NCBI GenBank assembly: GCA_015680905.1
Contig: CM027379.1
Span: forward strand, 100,305,001-100,369,000
Origin: Coptis chinensis
Taxonomy: Eukaryota; Streptophyta; Magnoliopsida; Ranunculales; Ranunculaceae
Reading direction: 5' to 3'
DNA: 64,000 nt
Made by a program: the position numbers and the translations under genes. The stretch's first letter is position 1, and each line of letters starts with the position of its first letter. Of this stretch, positions 47,961 to 62,040 are shown one piece after another. Below the pieces are notes generated by a model, which worked only from the letters and a program-made list of their open reading frames with translations, was not told the origin of the DNA and did no database searches.

Positions 47961-48879
47961 TATGAATATATGCAGATGCTTCCACAGTGCCGCCAATCCC
48001 CGCCATGTATGTCAGATTGTCAGTTCTTGGTCCCAACTTGCATATATCTTCCACATTACTTTCTGCCTATTGACCAACAAATAAAAATGACAAAAAGAAA
48101 ATAAAGCAAAAATCCTATTTATTATTTCCTGTTTAAGTATTCAACACGAAAAAGACACAAGTTATTGTAGACTGTAGTACATATCCGAATCCGATATTCT
48201 CATTCCCTCGGGGAAAATACATTCTTTGTATACTGTAGTACATATGTACAATTAGCATCTTCTGTACTTCCATTTGGTTCCAACTTCTAACTCCACCTCA
48301 TCCTATTCTTTTTAATGCAATTTGCTAAAATAATCAGCGAGATCAAAACAAATGGCTGTGCATGGATAATGGACTCCCCTTTAGTTTATTATTATTTCAT
48401 TTTCTGAATCTGGCATCAGCTTTATACTTCCATTTGCAATTTCCCATTATTTTCATTTAATTTTAAGCATGTAATAACTAATAAGTTTACGAAACGCCAT
48501 CAAATTCCTTTTTCGAATCCAGCTACGCTTGAAAAGTTTGTTTAATGAGATGGACTGCTGTACAATCTAGACATGGAAATGAATTAGTTAAATTGCACCA
48601 CTAATGCATCTACCCCTTATTGAAATCCATTTTGTTTGTGGGATTTATTTTATTTTCCATTGATTTACATTCATAACACAGTCATTGTACACCTATACTT
48701 GTAGTGCAAGACTGCAAGTATCTTTGAATCATAATGAACATTTTCAAAATACTTTCCCTTTTTCTTTTCTTCATCTTTCCGATTGGACTTTTCCCATTTA
48801 AAAAAAAAAAATTAATTGCTACATTCATTTGACCTGTTTCAGTGATATAATCTCCAACACGTACCTTTCTGATGGTACA

Positions 48880-49050
48880 AACAAGTGGTATACGGTTACC
48901 AAAAAAAAAAAAACAAGTGGTATACAGTACTAGGGTGTATGTGCCATTGAATTTGCATGAATTACAGCACCAGAGTTGCACACAAGTAGTATGCAGTACC
49001 TCCCCTAAAGACAGAGAAATTGGCATGAATTACAGCACCTTAGTTGCAGT
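48880..49050. repeat. Local direct repeats in the 3' flank of GLDP
   Basis: ACAAGTGGTATAC at 48880 and 48912 with a third variant at about 48980, and GCATGAATTACAGCACC at 48955 and 49023, each followed by AGTTGCA. These look like small tandem/slippage duplications, possibly in the GLDP 3' UTR (minus strand). Confidence 0.55.
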
Positions 49051-49202
49051 CAGCAACTAAAGTAACTATCCAAATAATAATATATTAAAACAAGAGTAAA
49101 CAGCTGTAGGAGTGCATCTTTATGGATGGTTCTATATACAATTGATAAGAAATGGGAATCACAAATGAGAAGTTCCCCAGAAAGCAGTGTGCAAGCTAAA
49201 GA

Positions 49203-52200
49203 TTAAGCAGTGGCAGCAGCTTGTTCTTCAGCCATCTGTGATACTGGGAGAAGAGTACAGGTGAGGTTACGGTCACCATACACGTTGTCCACACGTCCTG
49301 TTTTACAGCAAGATATGAAAATTCATTAACAGCAAGAAATTATAATTCTAAAGAAACACAGAAACAAGAAATGGAGACATGGAGCAAGGCAAACATGGAA
49401 AAATAAATAAAACCGCCTCTAATAAAATCATAGAAGTGAGGCATTGGGACTGATGTATACCTGTAGTAGGCCAGAACTTGGAAACTCGAAGCCAGGGAGC
49501 AGGGAAGGCTGCATATTCTCGTGAGTACGGTTTTGTCCACTTGTCCCCCATGAGCACAGATGGTGGATGAGGTGCTCCCTGCACATGTTCTTAGTTAAAC
49601 TCCCTCAATATAGAAATTCAATATATTTCTTGATCTCTATGGAAACTCAGAATTTCATGCTAGCACGTTTAAGACAAATTCAAAGAATCTACTGAACAGT
49701 TTATGAACTGACTTTACCTTCAGTACGTTATTGTGGACATCAGCTTTACCACTTTCAATCTGTGCAATTTCTTCTCTAATGGATATAAGAGCATCACAAA
49801 ACCTGTCTAACTCGTCCTGCAATACAATTAAGATTCTTAAGACTATATTAAGAGAAATGAAAGGAAAAGATGAGGAAAGAGTGGGCGAGGAGGAGGAGGA
49901 TGGGGCGGGTCTTAAATGCTTACTTTGCTTTCACTTTCTGTGGGTTCAATCATAAGTGTGCCAGGCACTGGCCATGACATTGTAGGTCCATGAAATCCAT
50001 AATCCATAAGACGTTTGGCAACATCTTCAGGTTCTATGCCAGCAGTATTCTACAACAATAATCCAAGTACATTAGCTGCAAAAACATAAAGGTTTATAAA
50101 AGGCAGTAAACTCTTCACTGTACCTTAAAGCCTCTCAAGTCAATAATAAATTCATGAGCGACTGTACCATTGACACCACGGAAAAGAACGGGATAATGGC
50201 TCTGTAAAACCCAAAGAGCAAATGAGAAAATAACAAAAATGAATGCATGTACCATTGTACCTTATGGAAAACAACCAATATCTTTCCACATAGGTGCCAC
50301 ACAGTTGCTGATAGATTGTTTTCTTAAAGTTGTAATTCTAAAATCATATGCAGAGAATGTTAGAAATGAGAACCTCCAAACGTTTTGCCATGTAATTTGC
50401 GTTCAGTATGGCTATCTTTGATGCATCTGTCAGACCCTTGGATCCCATCATCGCTATGTATGTGTAGGAAATGGGCAAAATAAGTGCAGAACCCCAAGGT
50501 GCAGCAGAAATGGTACCAAGCGGCTGGGCCTTATCAGGGGCTGGTATACCACCAGTAGCTACCTTCAGAAGTTAACAGTTAGAATAGTCAGTAACCGGAA
50601 ACAAAAAAAGATTAGTGCAGTTTGATTTGCAGACACAAAGAAAGATGCGCTGCAGTTAAGGAAATTTAGATCTGGATATAAATGCATGCATCTTATAATA
50701 ACACACTCAAAACCAGAGCTAAAAAATGATGCAATTGATAAATGAGTAGGATATCTTCTATTGCCATCGTGAGTAATGTCCCAAAGAACCAGGAAGTTTC
50801 TAGGCTTTAGAATTCCAGCAACCTCAGGCTAGCCCTTAGTATTAACCACAAACTTAGCTTTGTTGTGGCAGAAAGCATCAAATTTTTCTAAGATATCTAT
50901 TATATGAACCTTCTCTATATAAATAGGGAGAGAAGTGCTACACAGAACAAAATCAAACCTACCATTACTAGGACACAACTTTAAGTTAACTAAATCTAAT
51001 ATTGGTTAACTTTATTGTCCAAGACTCACCTCTAGTTAGAACTTTATGTCCAACTTGAAAACAATAATTCAAACCGAAGTTAACAAAATTAAGAAAACTA
51101 TCAAGTAACACCTTAATTAGAACTATGCAGTTAAAGTCGCAAAAGCTAGGAGTTGGCGCCTAAGGGGTGAGCATAGACCCTGCTTTTGACTGCATAGATT
51201 AGTGCGTTTAGAAAGACAAAACATGGAGACTAACTTGAAATCAGTTTCTCATTTTTCCTTTCTCCAAAACCAAGCTTACATACAAATATACAACCTCTTA
51301 AACTTTAGGAGCACCCAACTCAAAACCAATTAGTGATGAATGGAGACTGGAGAGGTCCAAGACCTTATACTACACTGCATGGATTTAAAATCCCATCTGT
51401 GCATATACTAAACATCTAAACACGGTTGGGTATCTTAAACTTTAGGTGCATCCAACTCAAAACCAATTGTTGATGAGTGGAGAGTCCCAGAAACTTTTAT
51501 ACTACAATGCACGGCTTTAAACATCCCATGTGGGAATTAAACATATCAACACAACAAATTGCATCCCCTCTCAACATCAGCAGTATAAAGGTGGTAGACT
51601 TGCAGTTACTTGATAACAGGAAACAATTGTCATCGTAGTAAAAAATGCCATGAAACTTCAAGCAATATCACAATATTTGTCATTTAATTGGGTGCCGAAA
51701 TTACAAAGTCTTATAAAATGTTGCAATTTGCAAAATTGGTTTTTCAGGATCATTATGGCTTGGTATTTTCGAAAATAACAGCTTCTAGGGGTGCCACAAT
51801 GTTGTCTGAAATCATCATTTCAAACTTTTATTGTCATGGAAGAAAATTTTCTTACCACAGGGTGTGATGGCAGAAAAGGTGCCAAGTGTTTCTTCACACC
51901 AATGGGACCCATGCCGGGACCACCTCCACCATGTGGGATACAAAACGTCTTGTGGAGATTGAGATGGCACACATCGGCTCCAATCCAACCTGGGCTTGTC
52001 AGACCAACCTGTAGTGAAAGAAGATTTCTCTTTTCAGTAAATCATAAACAGGAAAAGAACATGGACCTTTAAAAGCAGTAACTTTTCCTTAGAAGATCTA
52101 CTGACTCTACGCAATGGCAATAGAAGGTTATACCATATGCACCAACTAATGCTAAACTCTAAGCTGATAAATTTCTGGACAGAATATTTGTACATGACTT

Positions 52201-55200
52201 GGACAGCAAATATTTTTGTGATTGAGAGTTCAAAAAAGAAAATTTCCTTTTAGATACCCAAAGCAGTTGTGTCCATCAGAGAGTGAGGTCCATGGTAGCT
52301 CGCAAAAAGCAAAGCTATCGTACCAAACTCAGAATATACATAATACGAAATTTCAAGTTTGATTTTATTCTTCAACTTGAATGGATGATTAAGGCACAGA
52401 GCATAACAATTATTAACCTTTAGGAAAACGTAGTAAATTAAGTAAAACTACAAAAAATGACACAATCAAGAAACAATCAATAAGTTGGTTTGACTTTGAA
52501 ATCAGGACACAAAACCAACTAATGGTTCCTTGACAAGAATGACAACCTTTTTCTAGTGTTTTTGTTGTGTGCTTGAACCAAACTCTTCACTCATTAGGAA
52601 ATTCCGGAAGTCAAGTCAGTCATCATGCTCAAAACAAGCAAATCGGAACAGCAGAAGGTCATACTTGGTACCTTTTAACTTAATTGGCCGATTGCCACCT
52701 TCTTCATAGTCCATATAAAGGAGAGATAATAGGACGTTTGCCCATAAAATTTAAGATAGATGGTTCAAGTCAAAGTACACTCCTTTATTGCTTTATTGGC
52801 ATGTGATCATGAAACCAATCCATTGAAAATGACATTTTCATAGGAAACAGCTATTCTGGGCCTCACTGTTGGTAAATTAGGGTACACAAAATTCTTAGAC
52901 CGAAGTAGCAGATCAGAGACAAGGTCAAAACTAAAGGAATACAAGACCAAAATAACATAGGAACTGATCCAACTCAGAAATTGTGAATACGCACCTTTCC
53001 TCTCGTTAGAGCTGTATTTAAATTTTCACTTCTATACGTGCTTAAATTAAGATAAGCATAAAACTTATAAATTCCACAAATGACATACTATGGACATATT
53101 GAACGAGAAAGAAACAAACCTGAGCATTCATGTTAGCCCCATCCATATAAACTTGACCCCCATTGTCATGAATTATCTTGCATATCTCATCAATACCTTC
53201 CTCATAGACTCCATGAGTTGACGGATATGTTACCTGGTGATTCGAATAGTTCAACTTTTTGTTAAGGTTTGTGCATACATGTCTATAATTTATAATGTGC
53301 ATGACTCTAGTCTATCAGAATGCCATTTGGAGATTGCATGCAATGCATGATCGTCATGCATAACTAGACTATTCCAACTGCCCACACCTCCCTTTTCTCT
53401 CTGCCTCAAGATCAGTGACGCCATGACTTCTTATCTATTCTTTTTTTGATAACAAGTATCTTATTCATTGATCAAAGGTTACAAAGGGTGAGAGAGAAAC
53501 TCAACATATACACAAAAGACAAAAGAAATAACAGATAAAAGGTTTAAAAAAATAAAATAAAATAACAACAAGGAAAGAAACTAAACAACCCCAACTAAGT
53601 AAGACCCAAGATGACAACCCCCCAATCTTGAATCAGGCTACCGAAGGAGATCCACCTTCCTCTCATTATCCATAGTGAAGTCATGACTTTGAGTGCACAA
53701 ATTGGATTCCTTATTCAACAACTTAAACCACAAATTTTTTGAAAACATAAAATAAAATATTGCCCATTCTAAAGGTCCCATCAAGATCTCTAAGCTGCAC
53801 CCGAATTGAATGGATTTGGTTTGTTACAATGGAAATAATTAGAGAGACTTCCTGTGCCTATGATATCCCCGGTCTATATAAGTCAATATGGTGCTATATA
53901 AGCCATCTAATCATTTATTCACTGGCCGGTCCCCAGTCTAATTAAAACAAATTATATCAAGAAAGAAATGGAAACAGTTTTAAGTTCTAATACTCTCTAA
54001 AACATTCATCAAGGTACACAAGATGCAATATAATCATACCATAAGAGCAGATAGGTTGTCCTTGTGTTTTACTGCAGCATTCTTAAGCTCTTCAATGTTG
54101 ATGTTTCCCTTCGCATCAGTTCCAACAGCAACAATTTTCATTCCACACATAGCTGCACTTGCCGGATTGGTTCCATGTGCAGATACTGGTATGATGCAAA
54201 CATTGCGATGATGATCTCCTCTTGACTAAGATTTCATGCACCGAATGAATCATATAGTCATTGGAATGTAAACCTTGGAAAGAAAAGTTTGTCGATGTAT
54301 GAGACAGAAATTCTCATAATAAATCATGCAACCTACCATATGGTATGCACGAATAACCATCAGGCCAGCATATTCACCAGCAGCACCAGCATTGGGTTGC
54401 AATGAAAAGGAGTCGAATCCGGTTATTGTGCACAACAAGTCACCAAGGTCTTCAAACATTTCCTAAGAGAATAAGAACTACATAAATCAAAACTGCCGGC
54501 CAACACTAGCTCACGAAGGCAAAACATAGAATGCACAAACACATGCATACTTTTGGTTGTCACAAGTTCCACAAAGAAGAAGAATTATTGATACCTGGTA
54601 ACCTTGAGCTTGTTCTGTAGGAGCGAATGGGTGCATATCTGCAAAACTAGGCCATGTCACTGGTATCATCTCAGCTGTGGCATTCAATTTCATTGTACAT
54701 GATCCCAGGGGAATCATGCTGTGGCATAGTGAGAGATCTTTCGCTTGCAAGCGGTTAAGGTATCTAAGTAGCTCATGCTCTGTATGGTATCTGATACGGT
54801 ATAATAACAGTCAGAGTGTCTCATAAAGCACAAATATGCAGATACATAGAGCTTGGCAAAGTGAGGAGAGTCTTACGTGTTGAAGACTGGATGGGTCAGA
54901 TATGGACTCTCTCTTACAAGCCCATCTGGGATTGCAGTCTGAACCTCAGGAGCAAGAGATTCAGCACTGAAGTTGACCTGAGTATTTCAGAAAAACGAAT
55001 TGATATTATAGACCAGTTAATGTTTAATTTCATCAATCAATTGTCCTATAGATAGATTGATGCTCACAGGTTTCCCAGAAGCAAACACTTTGAAAAGCTT
55101 ATCCACATCCTCCAAAGTTGTAGTCTCATCAAAGGACACCGTGACCTGAAATACCACTGAAACTGCATGAGAGCTTACACTTCATATCAATTTTATCAAT

Positions 55201-56780
55201 CAATGATACGGATCTAAATCACACTTACAGTTTTTGAATCCACAATGCGGAGATTCATCTCGCTCTTCCAAGCAGCATCAGCAATTGCATGTGCATCAGC
55301 ACACTTGACCTTTACAGTATCAAAGAAAGGAAGGCCTTGGACATCCACCGTCCCGAGTTTCTTCAGTCCAAGTGCAAAAGTTGCAGCAAGACCATGGACT
55401 CTTTGAGAGATGGTTTTAAGGCCTTCAGGTCCATGATACACAGCATACATAGCAGCCATGTTTGCAAGCAATGCCTAGACACATGAACACAACAATTTCC
55501 TTCGATAAACACACAAGACATAACAGATCTAATACCATATAATTCTACTAAAAAAGAAGACTGTACTATTACTCTCAGACCTGAGCAGTGCAGATATTGC
55601 TGGTAGCTTTGTCTCTACGAATATGCTGCTCTCTCGTCTGCATTGCCATACGCAAAGCAGGCTTACCGAAAGAATCAACACTAACACCAATAATTCTTCC
55701 AGGCATCATCCTCTTATACTCCTGAGACGTAGCCAGAAACGCAGCATGAGGACCACCATATCCCATCGGAACACCAAACCTCTGTGCGGAACCAACAACA
55801 ATATCGGCACCAAACTCACCAGGAGGCTTCAACAAAGTCAAAGCCAAAAGATCCGATGCCATAACAACCTTAACCCCATTAGCATGAGCAGTCTTAATAA
55901 ACTCCCCGTAATCCAAAACCTCCCCTTCCGTCCCCGGATACTGAACTAAAACCCCACAAACATCATTCCCCTTATAATCAAAATCTTTCAAATCCTTGAC
56001 AACTACTTTCAAATCAAACCCATCGGCTCTAGTCTTACACACATCAATAGTCTGCGGGTGGCAATTACTGGCAATAATAAACGTCTTCTTTTTACCTTTC
56101 AATATATTATTACACATAGCCATAGCTTCCGCAGCCGCAGTTCCTTCATCAAGTAAACTTGCATTGGACATTGGCAAACCAGTTAAATCAGAAATCATGG
56201 TCTGATAATTAAGTAAAGATTCAAGTCTACCTTGCGATATCTCAGCTTGGTAAGGCGTATACTGAGTATACCAACCGGGGTTTTCCATTATATTCCTCAA
56301 AATAACAGCTGGTACAGAAGTGTTATAATATCCCATTCCTATAAATGACTTGAACACTTTATTCTTTCCTGCCAATTCTTGCATGTGTGATATCATTTGA
56401 CTCTCAGTCAATCCGGAATCAAATTTCGAAAACTTCATTGATTCAATACGAATAGATTTGGGTACAGTTGCATCTATTAATGAATCAATTGATGAAAATC
56501 CACACATTTCAGACATATTCTTCTGGTCATCTGGTGTGGCTGAGTTATGTCTACGTGGAAAGGTGTCACTTGGCTGCAATGATTCAAGTGTTATGGATCG
56601 GTACTGAGTTGGATAATAATGATCGGATCCAAACAACTCGTTTCTTCTGGATGATGTTGGGATTATTGATGGGGCGAGTAATGAGACGTATCTTGATGCG
56701 GGTGAGTTGTGGGATCGTTTTGACTCGGAAATGAGTCGTTTGATAATGGACCGGTTCGCGAGTCGGCGAGCCCGTTCCAT
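49203..56780 (-). CDS. GLDP: Glycine dehydrogenase (decarboxylating), mitochondrial P protein
   Basis: Fifteen exons: 55581-56780, 55229-55474, 55068-55145, 54877-54977, 54595-54790, 54337-54462, 54040-54225, 53120-53233, 51856-52008, 50374-50562, 50124-50201, 49924-50049, 49718-49816, 49461-49578, 49203-49297. All borders are GT-AG; the total is 3105 nt, 1034 codons, the usual length for plant GLDP. The first about 65 residues ([17 protein letters not shown], Arg/Ser rich) are a mitochondrial targeting peptide. [42 protein letters not shown] and [16 protein letters not shown] are family signatures. The pyridoxal-phosphate lysine is in HLNLHKTF (exon 9). With H, T and L proteins it decarboxylates glycine in photorespiration and one-carbon metabolism. 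No defect is visible. Confidence 0.97.
51290..51550. repeat. Direct duplication inside a GLDP intron
   Basis: A segment beginning TAAACTTTAGGAGCACCCAA (about 51299) recurs near 51440 as TAAACTTTAGGTGCATCCAA. Both continue with CTCAAAACCAATT, GATGA-TGGAGA, ACTACA-TGCA and ATCCCAT in order, about 140 bp apart. It lies in the intron between exons 9 and 10. The source is unknown; it resembles LTR-retroelement-derived text. Confidence 0.6.
53436..53700 (-). repeat. Antisense LINE-like 3' end in a GLDP intron
   Basis: On the minus strand the sequence reads GTAACCTTTGATCAATGAAT, AAGATACTTGTTATCAAAAA, matching the style of plant L1 LINE 3' ends before the A tail. No ORF remains. It is in the large intron between exons 7 and 8. 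Confidence 0.4.
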
Positions 56781-57359
56781 TTTTTTTTTGTTTTTGTTTT
56801 TGGGAGAAAGGGGGAATGAGATTTGAGGAGAGGGGTGAGGGATTGGGTATTTGTGTCTATTTGAGTGGTTGGTGAGAGAGGGAGTGACGTGGCAAATGTG
56901 ATGTCTCCCAATATTGAGATTTTGTGGAAGGGTTTTCAGTGAATCATATTTAGTAGGTGAAGAGAGGATGGGAATTGGATGGAATTTCGGTGGTCTCAGT
57001 TTCGTTTTGTTTAATCCATTGGCGCGCTCTTTTTTTTTTTTTTGAGATCAGCTCCTTTTTTAATTCAGGGTATTGTTCAACGTGCCCTTAACTGTTGGGC
57101 TTTTGACTTCAACAACTTTCTGTTATGCTTTTCGCCAAGAAGACGTCCAGCTTTTTTAAATAACTAACTACGAGATTCTCGAACTGTTCAAGGCAGCTCT
57201 CACCTTAAAAAAAATTCAGTTCATACTCCATTGTAGATGTGAAGTAGAATGCTTAATTATTGGTAATTATGGTTATCAAAAATATATTAAGTATATTATG
57301 GTTAACTCTATTTGGAAAATGGAAAATAGGCTTAGGTTTGATTATTGATATCTAGAAAG

Positions 57360-57862
57360 ATTCTTGGATCCTAGCCACGGCCCTAGCTTCGGTGAGGCCT
57401 TAATCGAAACTTAGACCTTGAGGCCTTTTTCCAAACCAATTTTTTACATTTTAAGTTAGTTACTTATTTTTTGTTTGCAATTCTATGTTACAAAACAAGC
57501 TTTCTTTGCCTAATAGGATTGAAATTTATGCTTATTTTGATTAATTTGTTTCTCATAGGTCTGATTAGACTTATAGTATAGAGATGGAAAATTGAAAATT
57601 TAACCATTTGAAATTTGAGGTATTTTCGGAAATTCTTTTTAACATAAGAGAAGGAGAGTTATTATCTTTTATTAGGAGACTTGTATGGGATATGTATTAT
57701 GTTTTTTAGTATCCAAAAATCTTTTAGTAAAATTTATTGCCTATTTAGTAGGAATTTTATGTTGGGCATAGTATGATTTTTGTGGAAATTTGAGGCCTTT
57801 TTTCACTCAAGGCTTTAACCAATCGCCTAACTTGCCTTATGGACGAGTCGGCATTGATCCCA
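57360..57862. repeat. Degenerate hAT-like non-autonomous element
   Basis: The left end GGATCCTAGCCACGGCCCTA, AGCTTCGGTGAGGCCTT and the right end (AAGGCTTTAACCAATCGCCT, then GAGTCGGCATTGATCCCAG) resemble the sub-terminal parts of CAGGGCCGGC-type hAT elements. Terminal repeats are eroded and no target duplication is clear. Confidence 0.35.
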
Positions 57863-57869
57863 GGCATAC

Positions 57870-58960
57870 ATGAAGAAAAAGTTTTTGCTTCAAACTTGGA
57901 AAGTGGATATTATCTTTAATCAGTTTTTTGACACTAATACTAGCAAGCATATACATAATATATTTCTATCTAAAAAACATTTACAATATATTCTTAAGTG
58001 GAATAATACTAGGAAATGTGAACGTAATGTAAAATTTATGTATCATGTTCTTAGTGATCAATCTCTCTTGGCTCCAAACAGAACAGATCTTTGTTTCTGG
58101 CAAAATGATAACCAACCTAAAGCTGTCATATTTGCGTGGAAGTATTATAACAATATGATCCCAACTAGAGGCCATCTGGCCCAAATCATTTGTGTTCCTG
58201 ATAAAACTTGTCTTCTATGTGGTTTGAATGTTGAAACCATACATCACTTGCTTTTGAGCTGTTCTTTCGCACAGTCTCTATGGTATGCTACTCCTTGGCA
58301 GTTCACATTAACTCATTTTGAGCATTTGCAGGTTACTTTATGGATTGATATGTGGTTCAATCCACCAAAACACTGGCTAATAGAAAAAAAAAAAAAAAAA
58401 ATGAAATAAATTATGTTTATTTATTTAATGGGCAATCTGGTTAGAAAGATGTGATGTATATCATAAAAGAAGGAAACCTTGTTTATTTAAACTAAATATT
58501 TAGTTTAATAATTTTTTTGAAGGAGAAAAAGATGATACTAACTTGCATGTTCAACAGGAGTCAACTTATATCAATTGGACACCACATTACATATATTGTT
58601 TTACGCTTAATGTGGATGCAAGCTTTACAAAACTTGTTCGATTGCTACCTATGGGTTTGTACTAAGAGATTCAAAGGGATTTCTTATTGGTGCAGAAGCA
58701 ATCAAAGCAGAGCTGCCAATTCAAAACAGGCAGAGTGCAAATGACTACTTAAAACTTTGGAACGGTGCAAGTAGTTCAACTGCCCATAACTAAATGTGGA
58801 GATGGATGCTCAAGCCGCTATTAACTACCTAAATCAGCTTCATTCTAGTCTCTCCTGGAATTTCATGTTAATATTAGATGATGCACTAAATATTATGTCT
58901 ACTGTTTAGATTGTTTCATGCAACTGGATACCTATAACTGTTAGGACTTTGTTTGGCTAC
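57870..58960 (+). pseudogene. LINE ORF2 C-terminal remnant (zf-RVT and RNase H-like)
   Basis: The open frame 57870-58409 carries KAVIFAWKYYNNMIPTRGHL, CLLCG and HHLLLSCSFAQSLW, the zinc-binding domain of plant L1 reverse transcriptases (C-x2-C ... H ... C). It ends in an A-run at about 58385. Downstream, pieces of an RNase H-like domain appear in other frames (NVDASF near 58610, VEMDAQAAINYLNQ near 58797). No RT domain is upstream. It is a broken 5'-truncated copy, different from the LINE at 12-19 kb. Confidence 0.7.
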
Positions 58961-59097
58961 AAGAGATATTGTATTACTTAACTATGATTAGGTGATACAA
59001 GTCATGAGATAAAATACTTGTGTGTTTGGCTCTTATCCTGTCACATGTTTTACATGTTTGGTTGACATTCACACCTATATACTAATTTTTTATATCA

Positions 59098-59099
59098 CA

Positions 59100-59132
<33 letters not shown>
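59098..59132. repeat. Poly(A) run
   Basis: About 32 A in a row. It may mark the tail of the LINE remnant ending upstream. A short (ATT)n tract follows at about 59461-59484. Confidence 0.7.
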
Positions 59133-59136
<4 letters not shown>

Positions 59137-59767
59137 CAAAATTTGCAAATAAAAACTTAAAAACAAATAAAAACTCATAAACAAATAAATTTTTTAAAAA
59201 TGAGCTCTAATTAAATATTGAATACATAAGCACCTAGTTGATTTATACAAAAAACATCTCCCGAAAAAAGAAAATCCCAATTTGCTGAATAATGTGAAGA
59301 TTTAAACACCACTTTTTTGAAGAAAAATATAATAATGTGAGAAAATAAAAAAGGCAGAAAGAGAGAAAATACATAACATTTATGATTTTATTACTAGGAT
59401 TCCCATGAAGGAGAGAGAAAGAGGGAGGAGGATAAAAAAAATAGGGGAGCATTATTTACGTGTTATTATTATTATTATTATTATTTTCTCTCATGGATAA
59501 AAAACACGTTTTAGCGAATATTGGATTTTCCTTTGGATTTGCTTATCCACACTTTTGTGTTCCCGCAATTCAAAGGACTTACTAGAGTATCCACGTTTTA
59601 GACAGACCAAACACCTATACAAGGTAAACATGACTGCCAATCACCAATTCCTTAATATGGACTTTCTATTCACATTGTCAGACATAGCCTAACAAGGCAA
59701 CACACCAGATTGCTTTTTTTGGCCCATCTCTCCCTAACTTTGTGGAATAGTTAGATACACTTTCACT

Positions 59768-61121
59768 ACTAGCTTGTAGGCCCGTGCATACGCACATGCT
59801 ATTTTAAAAACATTTATATTTTTTTAGAAAATTAGGACTACTGTTTTAGTCGTTAACTCGTTTTAAGTTTTTAATAAATTATTTTAAATTAAGTATTAAT
59901 TAAAATTTAAAATCTTGTTTTTTCAATTGGGAGAGAGATCCTGTTTTAATAGGAGAATAATTTCCGTTTTAATTAGATATGCTAGATTTTATCTTTTTAA
60001 TAAAGGAGGAATTCCCATTTTAATAGGAAAATGATTCCCGCTTTAATTATAAGTGTTATAATTTGTTTTAATAGGAGAGGAATTCTCGTTATAATAGGAG
60101 ATGAATTTCTATTGTAAAAAAAAAATTATCGTTTTTCAAATATGAGAGAAATTTTCGTTTTAATAGAAGATGACGTGGAATTTTAATAGAGCTCGAAAAA
60201 TACCCCATGTGGGAGCTTTAATATTAAGATATAGACTAGCTTGTAGGCCCGTGCATACGCGCCGACTCTTTTGAAAATATTTATATTTTTTTTAGAAAAT
60301 TGGAACTACCATTTTAGTCCCTAACCCATTTTAATTTTATAACAAATTGTTTTAATTAAGTTTTAAAAATCCGTTTTTTTCAATTGGGAGAGAGATCATG
60401 TTTTAATAGGAGAATAATTCATGTTTTAATTAGATATATATATTAGATATTCCCTTTTCAATATGGGGGAATTCCCATTTTAATAGGAGAATGATTACCG
60501 TTTTAATTAGAAGTATTAAAATTTGTTTTAATATGAGATGAATTCCCGTTATAATAGAAGATAAATTTCCGTTGTAAAAAATGATTCCCGTTTTTCAAAT
60601 AGGAGAGAAATTCCCGTTTTAATTGGAGATGATATGAAATTTTTATAGAGCTCGAAAAATACTCCTTATGGTACCTTTAATATTAAGATATATACTAGCT
60701 TGTATGCCCGTGCATACGCACCGACTCTTTTGAAAATATTTATATATTTTTTTGAAAATTGAGACTAACGTTTTAGTCGCTAACCCATTTTAATTTTATA
60801 ATAAATTGTTTTAAATTAAATTTTAAAACCCCATTTTTTCAATTGGGAGAGAGATTTTATTTTAATAGGAAAATAATTTCCGTTTTAATTAGATACGCTA
60901 GATTTTCGCTTAATTTTCAATAGGGGAGGAATTCTCATTTTAATAGGAGAAAGATTCCCGCTTTAATTAAAAATGTTAGAATTTATCTTAATAGGAGAAG
61001 AATTCTTGTTATAATAAAAGAAAAATTTTCGTTTTAATAGGAGATGACATAGAATTTTAATAGAGCTCGAAAAATATCCATTGTGGGAACTTTAATAATA
61101 AGATATAGATATAGATATAGA
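59768..61121. repeat. Head-to-tail trimer of a roughly 460-bp repeat
   Basis: Three diverged copies start ACTAGCTTGTAGGCCCGTGC (59768), the same (60235), and ACTAGCTTGTATGCCCGTGC (60694). Each continues with ATACGC, TTTAGAAAATT, CAATTGGGAGAGAGAT and repeated TTTTAATAGGAGA-like words, and ends GAGCTCGAAAAATA then AATATTAAGATATAGA. The last copy ends in (ATAGAT)n. There is no coding frame. The source family is unknown to me. Confidence 0.85.
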
Positions 61122-61489
61122 TGGCTTATGAACATACGGGAAAAGGAGAGATTCAGTGCAATTTTTGGCATGTGCAGGTTCTAATCTATATATACATATA
61201 ATCAAAATAATAATAATAATAATTATTGGTAATGAAGGAGGCATCTCTAAATAACTACATTACTAAAGGAATTTTAGCAACTTTAAGAGTTAAGTTATTT
61301 TTTTTTAACTATTATATTGTTGGAGAATTGCCATTCACTTGTTACCTATCTTCTTCTCCCACCTTACAAAATTGAAGTGAATTCCACACTTCCCTTGTCT
61401 CACTCACATATATGATATATCAGAAAAGTGTCTTCAACCACTCATCAGATTATATGGATTCCATTGCAGATTTGCAGATTCAAAACATG

Positions 61490-62040
61490 TTGGTCCCACA
61501 AGTAGGAATCAAACTAATAAAGCATTTAATTAATGGCGGCTTCCCAACCCAGAAAAAGTATAACTTATAAAGTTGGTGAAATTTTTTTTTTAAGATGGTT
61601 CAGTGTCTCTGGGATCATATTTGAGTGCTTGACGAACCAAGAGCATGTATTCCACGTGGGTTTTTCACGTGTTGCTGACGATCTGAACTATGGACCAATT
61701 TGTTGATCGCATACAACAGTGATGCGACTTGGATCTGGTTTGTTATAGAGTTGCGATCAGCTGGGCTTCCTACCCATTGAAAAAAGAGAGTTACCCTCCA
61801 CACCTGCAGCCTTGCAGGAAACAATTGAGAGCACGTCTTAACAAATGGCATTTCATACATCTTCTCGCGTTTCTTTAATAGTTCGAGGAAACATTTACGC
61901 TACGGCAATTCAAGGAGAAACTAAAACGAAACCTTTTGTTTTATATATAAAATGGTTTGAATATGGATTCCATTTCCCCCACAAACAGCAAAGTAGTAAT
62001 CAAACTAATTTTTGTGGCTTACCTACCCAGAAAAAGAAAT
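61490..62040. other. GRWD1 3' flank with a dispersed direct repeat
   Basis: ATCAAACTAAT followed by GGCTTCCCAACCCAGAAAAA (about 61508-61558) recurs at about 62000-62035 (AATCAAACTAAT, GGCTTACCTACCCAGAAAAA). Between them lies an 81-codon minus-strand frame (61615-61860) that I do not recognise. No good evidence for a gene. Confidence 0.4.

Noticed and set aside
61615-61860. 81-codon minus-strand frame downstream of GRWD1
   Set aside because: No recognisable domain and overlapping repeats; could be part of a 3' region, not supported as a gene.
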